Below are positions 20,313 through 30,639 of a stretch of 64,000 nucleotides of DNA, in pieces. The notes beneath the pieces are model-generated. The model was given only the letters and a program-made list of their open reading frames with translations, was not told the origin of the DNA and did not search any database. This DNA is from Pseudomonas sp. HAR-UPW-AIA-41 (lineage in GTDB: Bacteria; Pseudomonadota; Gammaproteobacteria; Pseudomonadales; Pseudomonadaceae): assembly GCF_002304225.1 (NCBI RefSeq), contig NZ_NSLB01000001.1, positions 310,001-374,000 of the forward strand, given 5' to 3'. The position numbers and the translations under genes were made by a program. Positions within the stretch are counted from its first letter, which is position 1; each line of letters opens with the position of its first letter.

Positions 20313-20330
20313 AATAGACAGCTGTCTATT
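20313..20330. promoter_or_regulatory. Perfect palindromic operator (AATAGACAGCTGTCTATT)
   Basis: This 18-bp perfect palindrome sits between the divergent tetR and oxygenase genes, 22 bp before the oxygenase start. A related half-site, CTGTCTGTTAG, lies near 20251 close to the tetR start. It is the likely binding site of the adjacent TetR regulator. Confidence 0.75.
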
Positions 20331-20351
20331 ATCTGTCAAAGGATTTCCCCC

Positions 20352-21239
20352 ATGCCCCTGCGTCGCCATGTTCATACCCGCCAACTGGCCGAGCTCGACC
20401 CGCAGCAGGATTACGCGCAGATGCTGCGTATTTTCGCCCGCCACGAATTCCCTCTGGACATGCTGTTGTCCGGCGAGCTGGCCCAGCTCAAGACCTTCGC
20501 CATTCCGCGCATGTCGGCGCTGCTGCACCGTACCGGGCAGTACGAGCAGCACAGCCTCAAGCGTCTGGACGACACCCGGGCGATCCTCACCGAGATTCTC
20601 CAGGACGGGGTCGATGGCCCGCACGGGGCGAAGATGGTGGAGCACCTCAACCGTATCCACGGGCATTACAAGATTGCCAATGACGACTACCTGTACACCC
20701 TCTCGCTGTTCATCTACGAGCCGATACGCTGGCTGCGGCGCTTCGGCTGGCGGGCGATGACAACGGCCGAAGAGCAGGGGCTGTTCATGGCGTTCCGCGC
20801 GCTGGGCGAGGCCATGCATATCCGTGACATACCGCCGACGCTGGCGGCCTTCGAGAGCTGGCGCGAGGACTACCGGGCGCGCATGGAGGTGTATGCGCCG
20901 AGCAACCAGCAGGTGTGCGACGGTGCCATCCATGGCCTGAGCCAGATGCTGCCACGCCCGCTGCGCGGGTTGGCCCGGCCGCTGGTTAAGGTGCTGCTGG
21001 ATGATCCGGCGCTGTTGGCGGCCCTGGGCCTGGGCAGACCATCGCGGCCTCTCGGTGTCGTTGTGTGGCTGGTTCTCAAGGGGCGGGCCTGGTGGCTGCG
21101 GCGCTTCAATCCCTGGGAGGTGGCGTCGTTTCAGGACAGCCCGCTGGCGCGGCACTACGCCAGCTATCCGCACGGCTACCAGCCGTTCCGCCTGGGGCCG
21201 GAGAAGATCATCCGCCTGCTGGAGCGTCAGGCGGCCTGA
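20352..21239 (+). CDS. MpaB-type oxygenase family protein (DUF2236)
   Basis: The product is 295 aa, with start ATG at 20352 preceded by AAAGGA; 30 upstream codons in frame overlap the operator and are rejected. The sequence shows HGHYKIANDDYLYTLSLFIYEPIRW and GWRAMTTAEEQGLFMAFRALGEAM, characteristic of the MpaB/latex-clearing-protein (DUF2236) heme-binding family. The invariant-looking His in RIHGHY may contribute to heme binding. Characterised relatives cleave isoprenoid double bonds; the substrate here is unknown. Probably controlled by the divergent TetR. Confidence 0.82.
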   Translation: MPLRRHVHTRQLAELDPQQDYAQMLRIFARHEFPLDMLLSGELAQLKTFAIPRMSALLHRTGQYEQHSLKRLDDTRAILTEILQDGVDGPHGAKMVEHLNRIHGHYKIANDDYLYTLSLFIYEPIRWLRRFGWRAMTTAEEQGLFMAFRALGEAMHIRDIPPTLAAFESWREDYRARMEVYAPSNQQVCDGAIHGLSQMLPRPLRGLARPLVKVLLDDPALLAALGLGRPSRPLGVVVWLVLKGRAWWLRRFNPWEVASFQDSPLARHYASYPHGYQPFRLGPEKIIRLLERQAA

Positions 21240-21543
21240 GGCCGTGAGTCCGATGGCGGGCGCGAGGCTGATTACAAAGCGTTACAAAGCAGTAACAAAG
21301 CTAAACGGATAGCGCCATGCACATTTGCAAAACTAAACGGGCGTTTCAATTTGAAGCGCAGGTGAGGTTGTAGTTGGAGTGGCGGCCGGATTTGGCCGGC
21401 TCTGACATTTCTCGATTGAGTACGGGAGCCCTAGGGCTCCCGTTTTTTTGCTTCCGCCGGGCTGCTGCCGGGTTGGCGACTGCTGCCAGCTGGCAGCTTT
21501 GTGCTGTTGATCTGGTGCCAAACCGCCGGTACTGCTTTTTCTG
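21240..21543. other. Intergenic region with short repeats
   Basis: No gene was seen. At about 21272-21301 there are three near-identical nonamers TTACAAAGC/TTACAAAGC/TAACAAAGC spaced by about 10-11 bp. The strong terminator at 21423 is listed separately. Confidence 0.5.
21423..21449 (+). terminator. Rho-independent terminator
   Basis: CGGGAGCCCTAGGGCTCCCG at 21423-21442 is a perfect 20-bp palindrome followed by seven Ts on the + strand, ending transcription that enters from the oxygenase gene. It also separates it from the convergent nap operon. Confidence 0.88.
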
Positions 21544-22143
21544 TCACTGCCAACCCGGCACGCCATGCATGTCCGGCAACTGGTGGGCGATGCCCTTGTG
21601 GCAGTCGATGCAGGTGGCCTGGCCGCTGGCCAGGGCTGTGGAGTGCATCTCCCTGGCTCGCGGGCTCTGCCGGGTGAAGTCCATGTAGTCGAAGTTGTGG
21701 CAGTTGCGGCACTCCAGCGAGTCGTTGGCCTTGAGCCTTGCCCACTCGTGCTCGGCCAGCTCGCGGCGTTTCTCGAGGAATTTCTCGCGGGTGCTGATGG
21801 TGCCGAAGATCTTGCCCCAGACCTCCTTGGAGGCCTGCATCTTGCGGGCGATCTTGTCTGTCCACTGGTGTGGCACGTGGCAATCCGGGCAGGTGGCACG
21901 CACCCCGGAGCGGTTGCTGTAGTGGATGGTGTCCTTGAGCTCGACGTACACGTTGTCGCGCATCTCGTGGCAGGAGATGCAGAACGTCTCGGTGTTGGTG
22001 GCCTCCAGCGCGGTGTTGAAACCGCCCCAGAAGATGATGCCTGCCACGAAGCCGCCGAGGGTGAGAAAGCCCAGGCTGTAATGCACGCTGGGCCTGCGCA
22101 GTACGCCCCAGTAAAGGCGCAGCCATTGGATCAGTCGCTTCAT
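21544..22143 (-). CDS. napC: NapC, tetraheme quinol-oxidising cytochrome c
   Basis: The product is 199 aa, from the ATG at 22143 ([13 protein letters not shown]). One N-terminal membrane anchor ([20 protein letters not shown]) is followed by four CxxCH heme sites: CISCH, CPDCH, CRNCH and CIDCH. This is the NapC/NirT family, which passes electrons from the quinol pool to the NapAB complex. It is the last gene of napEDABC, 7 bp after napB. Confidence 0.95.
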   Translation of the reverse strand: MKRLIQWLRLYWGVLRRPSVHYSLGFLTLGGFVAGIIFWGGFNTALEATNTETFCISCHEMRDNVYVELKDTIHYSNRSGVRATCPDCHVPHQWTDKIARKMQASKEVWGKIFGTISTREKFLEKRRELAEHEWARLKANDSLECRNCHNFDYMDFTRQSPRAREMHSTALASGQATCIDCHKGIAHQLPDMHGVPGWQ

Positions 22144-22150
22144 GCGTACC

Positions 22151-22630
22151 TCACGGAGTCTGGCCGGCCTGCTGCACGGCATCCTGCAGCACCTGGTCGA
22201 TGGTGCGGAACTGGTTTTCCACCAGAGGTTTCACATCCTTCTGCGGCACATGGCACTGGTTGCAGAAGTAGCGCCGTGGCGATACCGCGGCCAGGGCCTG
22301 GCCGTCACGATCCATGTAGTGGGTGATGCTGATCATCGGTGCCTGGCTTTTGGCACTGTTGGCGCGGCTGTGACAGGCCAGGCACTTGTTGCCGTTCTTG
22401 TCGACCTGATAGCCGCGGATGGCGTGGGGAATGGTCGGCGGTTGCTCGGGGTAGCTGCGTTCGCGTTTGATGTCCTTGTTTTCATCGTCCACCAGCGCCG
22501 GGGCTGGCAGCGTCTGAGTCAGGGTGCCTCCGGCACGCCGGCCATCCGGGGCCGGTGCGTCCAGCGGGTAGTCGGTGGCCTGCGCGGTGCAGGCCAGCAG
22601 GGTGAGCAGCAGGGGCAGGATTCTCATCAT
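22151..22630 (-). CDS. napB: NapB, diheme cytochrome c subunit
   Basis: The product is about 159 aa. Two ATGs in tandem (22630 and 22627) follow GAGGAG, and either could be used. A signal peptide ([16 protein letters not shown]) leads into the mature chain with two heme motifs, CLACH and CNQCH, and the family segment [10 protein letters not shown]. NapB receives electrons from NapC and feeds NapA in the periplasm. It starts 8 bp after napA. Confidence 0.95.
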   Translation of the reverse strand: MMRILPLLLTLLACTAQATDYPLDAPAPDGRRAGGTLTQTLPAPALVDDENKDIKRERSYPEQPPTIPHAIRGYQVDKNGNKCLACHSRANSAKSQAPMISITHYMDRDGQALAAVSPRRYFCNQCHVPQKDVKPLVENQFRTIDQVLQDAVQQAGQTP

Positions 22631-22638
22631 CAGGCTCC

Positions 22639-25143
22639 TCAGGCCAGGCTGACCAGTTCGATGCGCACGGCGCATTTCTTGTAGTCGGTCTGCTTGGAGA
22701 TGGGATCGGTGGCGTCCAGCGTGACCTTGTTGATCAGCTTGTTGGCATCGAAGAAGGGCACGAACACCAGGCCACGTGGAGGCTTGTTGCGGCCGCGGGT
22801 TTCCACCCGGGCGCGAATCTCGCCACGCCGGCTGACCACCCTGACCTCGCTGCCACGGCGCAGCTTGAGTTCGCTGGCATCGTCCGGGTGCATGTACACC
22901 AGCGCATCGGGTACGGCCTTGTACAGTTCGTCGACGCGCTGGGTCATGCTGCCGGTGTGCCAGTGCTCAAGCACGCGGCCGGTGCTGAGCCAGAACGGGA
23001 AGTCCTTGTCCGGACTCTCGGCTGGCGGCTCGTAGGGCAGGGCGAAGATGATCGCCTTCTTGTCCGGGTAGCCGTAGAACTGCACACCGCTGCCTTTCTC
23101 CACATAGGGGTCCAGGCCCTCGCGGTAGCGCCAGCGGGTTTCCTGACCATCCACCACCGGCCAGCGCAGGCCGCGTTCGGCGTGGTAGGTGTCAAAGGGG
23201 GCCAGATCATGGCCGTGACCTCGGCCGAAAGCGGCGTATTCCTCGAACAGCCCCTTCTGCAGGTAGAAGCCGAAGGCCTCGGCTTCATCGTTGGCATAGC
23301 CCTTGGCCAGGTCGCTGGCCGGGAACTGGTCCACCTGGCCGTTCTTGAACAGTACCTCGAACAGGGTTTTACCCTTGAACTGCGGTGCCTTGGCCAGAAG
23401 CTCTGCCGGCCACACCTCGTCGGTGGTGAAGTGTTTGGAGAATTCCACCAGTTGCCACAGGTCGGATTTTGCCTCGCCCGGTGCCTTCACCAACTGGTGC
23501 CAGAACTGGGTGCGCCGCTCAGCGTTGCCGTAGGCGCCCTCCTTCTCCACCCACATGGCGCTGGGCAGGATCAGGTCGGCGGCCTGGGCTGAGACGGTGG
23601 GGTAAACGTCCGAAACGATGACGAAGGCCTCCGGGTTGCGCCAGCCGGGTAGGATTTCCTGCATCACGTTGGGCCCGGCCTGCATGTTGTTGGTGACCTG
23701 GGTCCAGTACACCTTGAGAACGCCGTCCTTGAGCATGCGGCTCTGCTGCACGGCGTGGAAGCCGGGCTTCTCCTGAATGGTGCCTTCGGGCAGCTTCCAG
23801 ATCTTCTCGGCGGTGGCGCGGTGCTTGGGGTTGGCCACCAGCATGTCGGCCGGCAGGCGGTGGGCGAAGGTGCCCACCTCGCGGGCGGTGCCGCAGGCCG
23901 AAGGCTGGCCGGTGAGCGAGAAGGGGCTGTTGCCTGGCTCGCTGATCTTTCCGGTGAGCAGGTGGATGTTGTAGATCAGGTTGTTGGCCCACACGCCGCG
24001 GGTGTGCTGGTTGAAGCCCATGGTCCAGAACGACATGACCTTGCGCTTGGGGTCGGCATACAGTTCGGCCAGGGCCTTGAGCCGCTCGGCCGGCACCCCG
24101 GATTCTTCGGCGGCGCGCTCCAGGGTGTAGGGTTTGACGAAGGCGGCGAACTGCTCGAAGGAGATGTCGCTCCAGGTATTGGCGGTGGCGGCGTTTTTCG
24201 CCTTCTGTTCCAGCGGGTCGGTGGGGCGCAGGCCGTAGCCGATGTCATCGGCGCCCTTGGCGAACTTGGTGTGGCGGCTGACGAAGTCCTGATTGACCGC
24301 GCCGCTTTCGATGATGTGGTTGGCGATGTAGTTGAGGATGATCAGGTCGGTCTGTGGCTTGAACACCATGGGGATGTCGGCCAGATCGAAGCTTCTGTGC
24401 TCGAAGGTCGACAGCACCGCTACCTTGACCTGCGGCGCGCTGAGACGGCGATCGGTGACCCGGGTCCAGAGCACCGGATGCATCTCGGCCATGTTCGAGC
24501 CCCAGAGCACGAAGGTGTCGGTGGCTTCGATGTCGTCGTAGCAGCCCATCGGCTCGTCCATGCCGAAGCTGCGCATGAAGCCCATTACCGCCGAGGCCAT
24601 GCAGTGGCGGGCATTGGGGTCGATGTTGTTGCAGCGCAGCCCGGCCTTCATCAGCTTGTTGGCCGCGTAGCCTTCCCACACCGTCCACTGGCCGGAGCCG
24701 AACATGCCGATGGCTTCGGGACCATGGGCCTTGAGTGCGGCCTTGGTCTTCTCGGCCATGATGGAAAACGCCTGCTCCCAGCTTACCGGCTGGAATTCGC
24801 CCTGCTTGTCGTAAACGCCGTTCTTCATGCGCAGCAGCGGCTGGGTCAGGCGGTCGCTGCCGTACATGATCTTGGACAGGAAGTAGCCCTTGACGCAGTT
24901 CAGGCCGCGGTTGACCTCGGCTTTGACGTCGCCGTGGGTGGCCACCACGCGGCCGTTCTTGGTCGCCACCATCACGCTGCAGCCGGTGCCGCAGAAGCGG
25001 CAGGGCGCCTTGTTCCAGTCCAGCGTGGTCTGCTCGGCGTCGGTGATCAGGTTGCTCGCCGTGCTGGCGATCGGCAGACCGGCGGCGGCCGCCGCAATGG
25101 CAGCGGCCTGGGCCTTGGCAAATTCTCGGCGGGTCAGACTCAT
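22639..25143 (-). CDS. napA: NapA, periplasmic nitrate reductase catalytic subunit
   Basis: The product is 834 aa, the usual length. The twin-arginine signal contains SLTRREFAK. The N-terminal [4Fe-4S] cluster ligands are Cys48, Cys51, Cys55 and Cys83 (CRFCGTGC then GLNCVKGYF). The rest is a molybdopterin-guanine-dinucleotide enzyme with [15 protein letters not shown]. It reduces nitrate to nitrite in the periplasm. Its ATG overlaps the napD stop by 4 bp, consistent with coupled translation of the chaperone and its client. Confidence 0.97.
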   Translation of the reverse strand: MSLTRREFAKAQAAAIAAAAAGLPIASTASNLITDAEQTTLDWNKAPCRFCGTGCSVMVATKNGRVVATHGDVKAEVNRGLNCVKGYFLSKIMYGSDRLTQPLLRMKNGVYDKQGEFQPVSWEQAFSIMAEKTKAALKAHGPEAIGMFGSGQWTVWEGYAANKLMKAGLRCNNIDPNARHCMASAVMGFMRSFGMDEPMGCYDDIEATDTFVLWGSNMAEMHPVLWTRVTDRRLSAPQVKVAVLSTFEHRSFDLADIPMVFKPQTDLIILNYIANHIIESGAVNQDFVSRHTKFAKGADDIGYGLRPTDPLEQKAKNAATANTWSDISFEQFAAFVKPYTLERAAEESGVPAERLKALAELYADPKRKVMSFWTMGFNQHTRGVWANNLIYNIHLLTGKISEPGNSPFSLTGQPSACGTAREVGTFAHRLPADMLVANPKHRATAEKIWKLPEGTIQEKPGFHAVQQSRMLKDGVLKVYWTQVTNNMQAGPNVMQEILPGWRNPEAFVIVSDVYPTVSAQAADLILPSAMWVEKEGAYGNAERRTQFWHQLVKAPGEAKSDLWQLVEFSKHFTTDEVWPAELLAKAPQFKGKTLFEVLFKNGQVDQFPASDLAKGYANDEAEAFGFYLQKGLFEEYAAFGRGHGHDLAPFDTYHAERGLRWPVVDGQETRWRYREGLDPYVEKGSGVQFYGYPDKKAIIFALPYEPPAESPDKDFPFWLSTGRVLEHWHTGSMTQRVDELYKAVPDALVYMHPDDASELKLRRGSEVRVVSRRGEIRARVETRGRNKPPRGLVFVPFFDANKLINKVTLDATDPISKQTDYKKCAVRIELVSLA

Positions 25144-25400
25144 GCGGTGGCTCCTTCCGGGCTGAGGAGTTCGTGATAGATCAGCGCGACGTTGAGTACG
25201 CCAGGCAGTTGTTGCAGTTGCTCGATGCGTTCGAGGATCTGCTGTTCATGACGGGTCTCCAGTACCACGACCAGCTTGCCTTCCGGGCTGTGCTGGTACA
25301 GCTCCACGTCGGGCAGGCACTGCAGGTTGGTCAGCAGCGGCGGCAGCAGTTCGGGGCGGCAGTGCACCAGCAGGCTGGCGATATGCACGGTGTCATCCAT
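25140..25400 (-). CDS. napD: NapD, chaperone for the NapA Tat signal
   Basis: The product is 86 aa, starting at the ATG at 25400 ([16 protein letters not shown]); the longer open frame upstream runs through napE and is rejected. NapD is a small ferredoxin-like protein that binds the NapA signal peptide during cofactor loading. The pattern VHIASLLV...LPDVELY...GKLVVVLE...[13 protein letters not shown] fits the family. It lies between napE and napA. Confidence 0.93.
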   Translation of the reverse strand: MDDTVHIASLLVHCRPELLPPLLTNLQCLPDVELYQHSPEGKLVVVLETRHEQQILERIEQLQQLPGVLNVALIYHELLSPEGATA

Positions 25401-25417
25401 GAGGGGATCCTTGGCGT

Positions 25418-25585
25418 TCAGAGCGGCGAGCCGGGCGGGCCCATGATTAGTTGCAGCATCCACACGATGAAGCCGAAGCCACCGACCAGCGCGATCGACA
25501 GCAGGGGAAAGAACAGCACGATGAGGAACAGGAACAGGCGGGTTTCCTTGTCCTTGTCGGCTGGCGGTAGAGGGGCTTGGGCCAT
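25418..25585 (-). CDS. napE: NapE, small membrane protein of the nap operon
   Basis: The product is 55 aa, with one long membrane helix (LFLFLIVLFFPLLSIALVGG) after a charged PPADKDKETR segment. The ATG at 25585 is preferred; the open frame has 15 more codons upstream. NapE is the first gene of nap operons of the napEDABC type in pseudomonads and rhizobia; its role is not established. No napF, napG or napH is present. I found no clear ANR box in the 158 bp upstream. Confidence 0.9.
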   Translation of the reverse strand: MAQAPLPPADKDKETRLFLFLIVLFFPLLSIALVGGFGFIVWMLQLIMGPPGSPL

Positions 25586-25743
25586 GACCGGTGACTCCGC
25601 AGGCAATTCCCAGCAAGCGTAGACGTTCACTGCGGCTGTGCCAGACCTCTATCGGGTGAGTCAGGTATTTATCTTCGCTTCGGTGACTGGGCTGGCTATA
25701 GTCCAAAGAGGACGTTCATTCGTGCAGGAGGCTTCCCCTCGCC

Positions 25744-28700
25744 ATGCCAGCTCCGATCGCCACTGCTATCAGTCAGGCACTGTGCAGCGTTGTACGCACG
25801 CAGCTGCCGGACGCTCTGCGCGAACTGTTGCAGGCATTGGAGTTGGCGCTGGGTGAGCAGAGTCTGCAGGCGTTTTCCAATCGGGATGCCGAAGCTTGCA
25901 ATGAGCTGCGGCGAGTCTGTCGTACCCATGGTCGTCAGGCCATCGAGCAAGTAGTGGCACGTCTCTGTCAGTACTTGCCGCTGGGCGAGGGTCCACAGGT
26001 CGAGGAGGAAGACAACAGCAATCAGTGGAGCCTGGTGGATGACGCCGAGGTAGATGATTTGCTGGAGGCCAAGCGTCTCGTACGTAGTTTGCGCGAAACC
26101 CTCGGCCCACTGGAGTGGCGCGTCTGTTCCTGTCTCAATCGTCTGAGCAACCTGCAGCCCCGTGAGGGTGATCATCCACTTGGTCTGGAGTTTCTATTGC
26201 GTCAGCTACAGGAGGCCTTGCAGTTACGTCAACAGGCTCCTCTGGCGCGTCTCGTGTTTCAGAACACGGTTCAGCGCGTGCTCTCGACAAGCCTGATGGG
26301 CTACCTGCAGGCACTTATGCAGGTACTCAACCAGCATCATGTGGAGCCTCTTGAGCCGAGTCCAAGCCCTCAATCATCACTGAGGCAGACAGTGGTTCCG
26401 CAGCGTCAGGCTGCTCTGGCTAAGCCCTATCAGGCGTTTCATGAGTTGCGACAGGCGCAGGATGGACGTCAGGCGCGGCGGCCGGTTGGTCATGCCATAG
26501 GACAGGGTGCGGTTGGTTCGCCGTATTCAACGAGTGCAGACCTGCCATCGGGTAGCGAGGCAGGTCTACCGCTGGCAGAGGGCTTTGCCGGCGTGCAGCG
26601 ACCGCCTGCCGGTGAGCATTGGGCGGCTTCCAAGTGGTTGCACGAGTTGGAATCGCAGGGTTGCATGATCAGCCCCCGGCAACGCGAAGATGCTCTGCTG
26701 GTGGGCGAACTGTTTGATGCGCTGGACCAGGAGGAGCGTTTGGCCGCCGGGCTTAAACCGGCGCTGCGCAGCCTTCTGCCCACGGTGCTGCAGGCTGCTC
26801 TGACCAATCCGGCTGCTTTTGCCGATCCGGCTCACCCCCTGCGCGCCACGTTGGACAAGGTGCTGCGGTTGGCTGATGCCTGTGATCCTCCCAATCGTGC
26901 CCTGGAGGCTCGGCTGCAGAGCGTGATCGAAACGCTCAATGCCAGCTATCAGGGCGATGTACAGGTGTTAAGTGCCCAGGCGTCGGCTCTGGACGAGCTG
27001 TTGGCTCTGCAGCAGCGTGCCTACCGCAACAGTGCTGAGCGGGTAATGCAGGCACATCGTGGTCGCGACACACTCGAGGGCGCGCGCCGGCAGGTCGATG
27101 CGGCCATGTATGGGTTGCATGGTGGTCGGGCCGCGCAGGTCCTGCTGGACTGGTTGGCCGCTGGCTGGAAGGAACTGTTGGTTCATGAGCTGATCCGCAA
27201 CGGCGAAGACAGCGTTGGTTGGCGTGGTGATCTGGCCCTGACATCGTTGCTTAATCGTTGGCTAGAACGCAGTGAGGATTTGTCGGCGCTTGATCATGAT
27301 GATGTAGAGCGCGCCTACGAAGTGGAGCATCTGCTGGATATCCTGCGTCGGCGCATGGAGAGCTTTCTGGTTGGCCAATACCAGTACCTGACGGTACTGA
27401 CGAGCCTGCGCAGGCAGTTGCTGGGCGAGGAGCCCATCGAGTTTGTCACGGTTGCGCCGCAGATCAGTGCTCAGCCACTGGTACTGGACTCCACCGAGCA
27501 GCGCTGGCGCGAGCGCCGCGATGCCCTGCAGGCCGGCGACTGGTTGCGTGATGCCCAAGGGCAGGCCTTGCAACTGATCTGGTGCAATCCGTCGATGGAT
27601 CACTATGTTCTGGTCGACACCCAGGGGCGTGAGGCCGGCAATCTCAACGGAGATCAACTGCTAGCTGCGCTGGCCAGCGGTAGCCTGTTGCTCAGTGATG
27701 CTGAGGCTGCTGGCGAGGGACTTATCCAGAACACCTTGCAGGATATCGTTGGTCGTCTCTATCACGAGATCACCCATGCGCGCAGCCATGATGAGCTGAC
27801 GGGGCTACTGAATCGGCGCAGCTTCGAGGTGTCGGTAGCGCAATGCCTTGCAGGTCCGCTGCCGCAAAGCTTCCTGTTGGCACATATCGATTTGTTCATT
27901 CTGCTCAATCAGCATGCTGGTCCTGTGGCGGGGGATGCCTGTCTGCGTGAACTGGCTGAGCGCCTGCTTAGGCTGCTGCCCGCCAATGCCAGTTTGGCGC
28001 GGGTGGGTGGCGTCGACTTTGCCATAGCTCTGCCTGGGCATGACGAGGCGCAGGCGCTGGGGCTGGCCGAGCGTCTGCGTAGTGAGGTCGAAAGTCAGGG
28101 CTTTGTCTGGGAAGAGCGCCGCCACAGCTTGACTGTGAGCATCGGTGTGGTTGAGGCCAGCAGCCGCCATGACGTGGCGAATGTCATCGGCGATTTGCAG
28201 AGTGCTGCTAACTCGGCGAAACAGAGTGGCCGTAATCGTGTGCATTGCTATCGCGAGGAGCAGGATGGCGAGCACAACGGCCTGCTGGCTATCGCTGCGC
28301 GGGTTGACGATATTGTCGAGCGCGAAGAGCTGAGTCTGCGTTTGCAGCAGATTGCGCCGGTGGCCGAGGACAGCGATGAGCTGCCACATTACGAGCTGTT
28401 GCTGGTGATGGAGAACGACCTGCAACTGGTCGACTTCATTGCCGCCGCTGAACGTTACCAGCGCATGCCCAAGGTTGATCGCTGGGTGCTCAAACGAATT
28501 TTCTACGAGCTGGAACGGCACCCACACGTGTGGCAGCACAGCAGTTCGATTTCCATCAACCTGTCCGGCAGCAGCCTCAATGACGACAAGCTGCTGGGCT
28601 TTATCGAGAGTCTGTTTGAACAGCATGCGGTCGAGCCGTCACGCATCTGCTTCGAGCTGACCGAAACTGCTGCGGTGGCCAATCTGGCCAAGACCGCCGA

Positions 28701-29031
28701 TCTGGTACGTCACCTGCAACTGGCGGGCTGCAGCTTCTCGATTGACGACTTCGGTGTCGGTTTTTCCTCCTTCGATTACCTCAAGCGTCTGCCGGTGGAT
28801 TACGTGAAGATCGACGGCAGCTTCGTCAAGGAAATCGAGCGTTCGCCCAGCGACCTGGCCATGGTTCGCTCGATCAATGAAATCGCCCATGCGCTAGGGC
28901 GCAAGACCATCGCCGAGTATGTCGAGACGGCGAGCATCCGTGCGCGTCTGCTCGAACTGGGTGTCGATTATGTGCAGGGCTATGGTGTGGAAAAACCGAA
29001 GCCGCTGGAGCAGTGGCTAAGGTTGGGCTGA
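25744..29031 (+). CDS. DUF1631 protein with degenerate GGDEF and EAL domains
   Basis: The product is 1095 aa. Residues 1-650 resemble DUF1631 proteins, largely helical, with a Pro/Gln-rich linker near 210-290. A GGDEF-like domain begins at DELTGLLNRRSF (about residue 683), but its signature reads RVGGVDF instead of RxGGDEF and the metal-binding segment LLAHIDLFILLN is altered, so cyclase activity is unlikely. An EAL domain (about residues 860-1095) keeps the Glu of the E-x-L motif, SINLSG, ELTET, the DD pair in IDDFGVG, VKIDGSF and IAEYVE, so c-di-GMP hydrolysis is possible. No signal peptide or membrane helix; probably cytoplasmic. Confidence 0.88.
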   Translation: MPAPIATAISQALCSVVRTQLPDALRELLQALELALGEQSLQAFSNRDAEACNELRRVCRTHGRQAIEQVVARLCQYLPLGEGPQVEEEDNSNQWSLVDDAEVDDLLEAKRLVRSLRETLGPLEWRVCSCLNRLSNLQPREGDHPLGLEFLLRQLQEALQLRQQAPLARLVFQNTVQRVLSTSLMGYLQALMQVLNQHHVEPLEPSPSPQSSLRQTVVPQRQAALAKPYQAFHELRQAQDGRQARRPVGHAIGQGAVGSPYSTSADLPSGSEAGLPLAEGFAGVQRPPAGEHWAASKWLHELESQGCMISPRQREDALLVGELFDALDQEERLAAGLKPALRSLLPTVLQAALTNPAAFADPAHPLRATLDKVLRLADACDPPNRALEARLQSVIETLNASYQGDVQVLSAQASALDELLALQQRAYRNSAERVMQAHRGRDTLEGARRQVDAAMYGLHGGRAAQVLLDWLAAGWKELLVHELIRNGEDSVGWRGDLALTSLLNRWLERSEDLSALDHDDVERAYEVEHLLDILRRRMESFLVGQYQYLTVLTSLRRQLLGEEPIEFVTVAPQISAQPLVLDSTEQRWRERRDALQAGDWLRDAQGQALQLIWCNPSMDHYVLVDTQGREAGNLNGDQLLAALASGSLLLSDAEAAGEGLIQNTLQDIVGRLYHEITHARSHDELTGLLNRRSFEVSVAQCLAGPLPQSFLLAHIDLFILLNQHAGPVAGDACLRELAERLLRLLPANASLARVGGVDFAIALPGHDEAQALGLAERLRSEVESQGFVWEERRHSLTVSIGVVEASSRHDVANVIGDLQSAANSAKQSGRNRVHCYREEQDGEHNGLLAIAARVDDIVEREELSLRLQQIAPVAEDSDELPHYELLLVMENDLQLVDFIAAAERYQRMPKVDRWVLKRIFYELERHPHVWQHSSSISINLSGSSLNDDKLLGFIESLFEQHAVEPSRICFELTETAAVANLAKTADLVRHLQLAGCSFSIDDFGVGFSSFDYLKRLPVDYVKIDGSFVKEIERSPSDLAMVRSINEIAHALGRKTIAEYVETASIRARLLELGVDYVQGYGVEKPKPLEQWLRLG

Positions 29032-29067
29032 TGTAATCAGCCATTAGCCCAGACAGCGGCATAAACG

Positions 29068-29106
29068 AAAACGCCGCGACTCGAAGGTGAGGGGTCGCGG
29101 CGTTTT
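29068..29106. terminator. Bidirectional Rho-independent terminator
   Basis: AAAACGCCGCGAC (29068-29080) pairs perfectly with GTCGCGGCGTTTT (29094-29106), giving a 13-bp stem with A and T tracts on both sides. It separates the convergent EAL-protein gene and rimO. Confidence 0.92.
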
Positions 29107-29132
29107 AATTGAGGCGTTTGTTCAGCTTCGTG

Positions 29133-30458
29133 TCAGACCGGTTCGGCCCACAGGTCGTACTCGTCGGCATCGATGATGCGCACGCGGATCTTGTCGCCCG
29201 GCTTGACCGCAGTGGTCTCGATATAGACGTTGCCGTCGATTTCCGGGGCGTCGGCCCAGCCGCGGCCGACCGCGCCTTCATCGTCCACTTCGTCGATCAG
29301 CACTTCGATTTCCTTGCCGATCTTCTGTTGCAGGCGCGCGGCGCTGATGGCCTGCTGGTGCGCCATGAAGCGCTCCCAGCGCTCCTGCTTGATCTCGTCC
29401 GGCACCGGTTCCAGATCCATGTCGTTGGCCGGAGCGCCGTCCACTGGGCTGTACTGGAAGCAGCCGACGCGGTCGAGCTGGGCTTCGGTCAGCCAGTCGA
29501 GCAGGTACTGGAAGTCTTCCTCGGTCTCGCCGGGGAAGCCGACGATGAAGGTCGAGCGGATGGTCAGTTCCGGGCAGATCTCGCGCCAGGCCTTGATGCG
29601 GGCCAGGGTCTTGTCCTCGAAGGCCGGGCGCTTCATGGCCTTGAGCACTTTCGGGCTGGCGTGCTGGAAGGGAATGTCGAGGTAGGGCAGCAGCTTGCCG
29701 GCGGCCATCAGCGGGATCACGTCATCCACGTTCGGGTACGGGTAGACATAGTGCAGACGCACCCAGACGCCCATCCCGGCCAGGGCCTGGCAGAGCTCGA
29801 GCATGCGCGTCTTGACCGGCTGGCCGTTCCAGAAGTCGGTCTTGTACTTGGTGTCCACGCCGTAGGCGCTGGTGTCCTGGCTGATCACCAGCAGTTCCTG
29901 TACGCCGGCCTTGACCAGACGTTCGGCTTCGCCCAGCACCTCGCCGACCGGGCGGCTGACCAGCTTGCCGCGCATCGACGGGATGATGCAGAAGCTGCAG
30001 CTGTGGTTGCAGCCTTCGGAAATCTTCAGGTAGGCGTAGTGGCGCGGGGTCAGCTTGACGCCCTGCGGCGGCACCAGGTCGATCAGCGGGTTGTGCTCGG
30101 TTTTCGGCGGCACGACTTCGTGCACGGCGTTGACCACCTGCTCGTACTGCTGCGGGCCGGTCACGGCCAGCACGCTGGGGTGCACATCGCGGATCGCCGA
30201 CTGGTCGACGCCCATGCAGCCGGTGACGATGACCTTGCCGTTCTCGGCAATCGCCTCGCCAATGGCATCCAGCGACTCGGCCTTGGCGGTGTCGATGAAG
30301 CCACAGGTGTTGACCACCACCACATCGGCGTCCTGATAGGTCGGCACGACCTCATAGCCCTCCATGCGCAGCTGGGTGAGGATGCGCTCGGAGTCGACCA
30401 GAGCCTTGGGGCAGCCCAGGGAAACGAAACCGACTTTGGGAGTGGTGTTGGACGACAT
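29133..30458 (-). CDS. rimO: RimO, ribosomal protein S12 methylthiotransferase
   Basis: The product is 441 aa. The N-terminal MTTase domain has the auxiliary cluster cysteines Cys16, Cys52 and Cys81 ([27 protein letters not shown]). The radical-SAM cluster is CNHSCSFC at residues 150-157, and a TRAM domain ends the protein. RimO adds a methylthio group to Asp89 of S12; in E. coli YcaO assists, and a YcaO homologue is encoded at 4502. It is monocistronic and convergent with the EAL-protein gene. Confidence 0.97.
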   Translation of the reverse strand: MSSNTTPKVGFVSLGCPKALVDSERILTQLRMEGYEVVPTYQDADVVVVNTCGFIDTAKAESLDAIGEAIAENGKVIVTGCMGVDQSAIRDVHPSVLAVTGPQQYEQVVNAVHEVVPPKTEHNPLIDLVPPQGVKLTPRHYAYLKISEGCNHSCSFCIIPSMRGKLVSRPVGEVLGEAERLVKAGVQELLVISQDTSAYGVDTKYKTDFWNGQPVKTRMLELCQALAGMGVWVRLHYVYPYPNVDDVIPLMAAGKLLPYLDIPFQHASPKVLKAMKRPAFEDKTLARIKAWREICPELTIRSTFIVGFPGETEEDFQYLLDWLTEAQLDRVGCFQYSPVDGAPANDMDLEPVPDEIKQERWERFMAHQQAISAARLQQKIGKEIEVLIDEVDDEGAVGRGWADAPEIDGNVYIETTAVKPGDKIRVRIIDADEYDLWAEPV

Positions 30459-30639
30459 GGAAAACCTCAGAGAGCCGTGCGCAGGGCTGCGCTGATCAAA
30501 AAGTGCGCAATTCTAGCGGCGTCATCGCGCCTTGGCCAGAGGAAAGCCAAGCTGGATGACGGCAATGCGGCTGTCAGCCTCAGCGTATTTTCAGCGGATT
30601 GGTGATAGAACACGGAATCGATCCTGGCCGGGAGTGGCT

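Noticed and set aside
25586..25743. ANR/FNR box upstream of napE
   Set aside because: No TTGAT-N4-ATCAA match was found in this gap.
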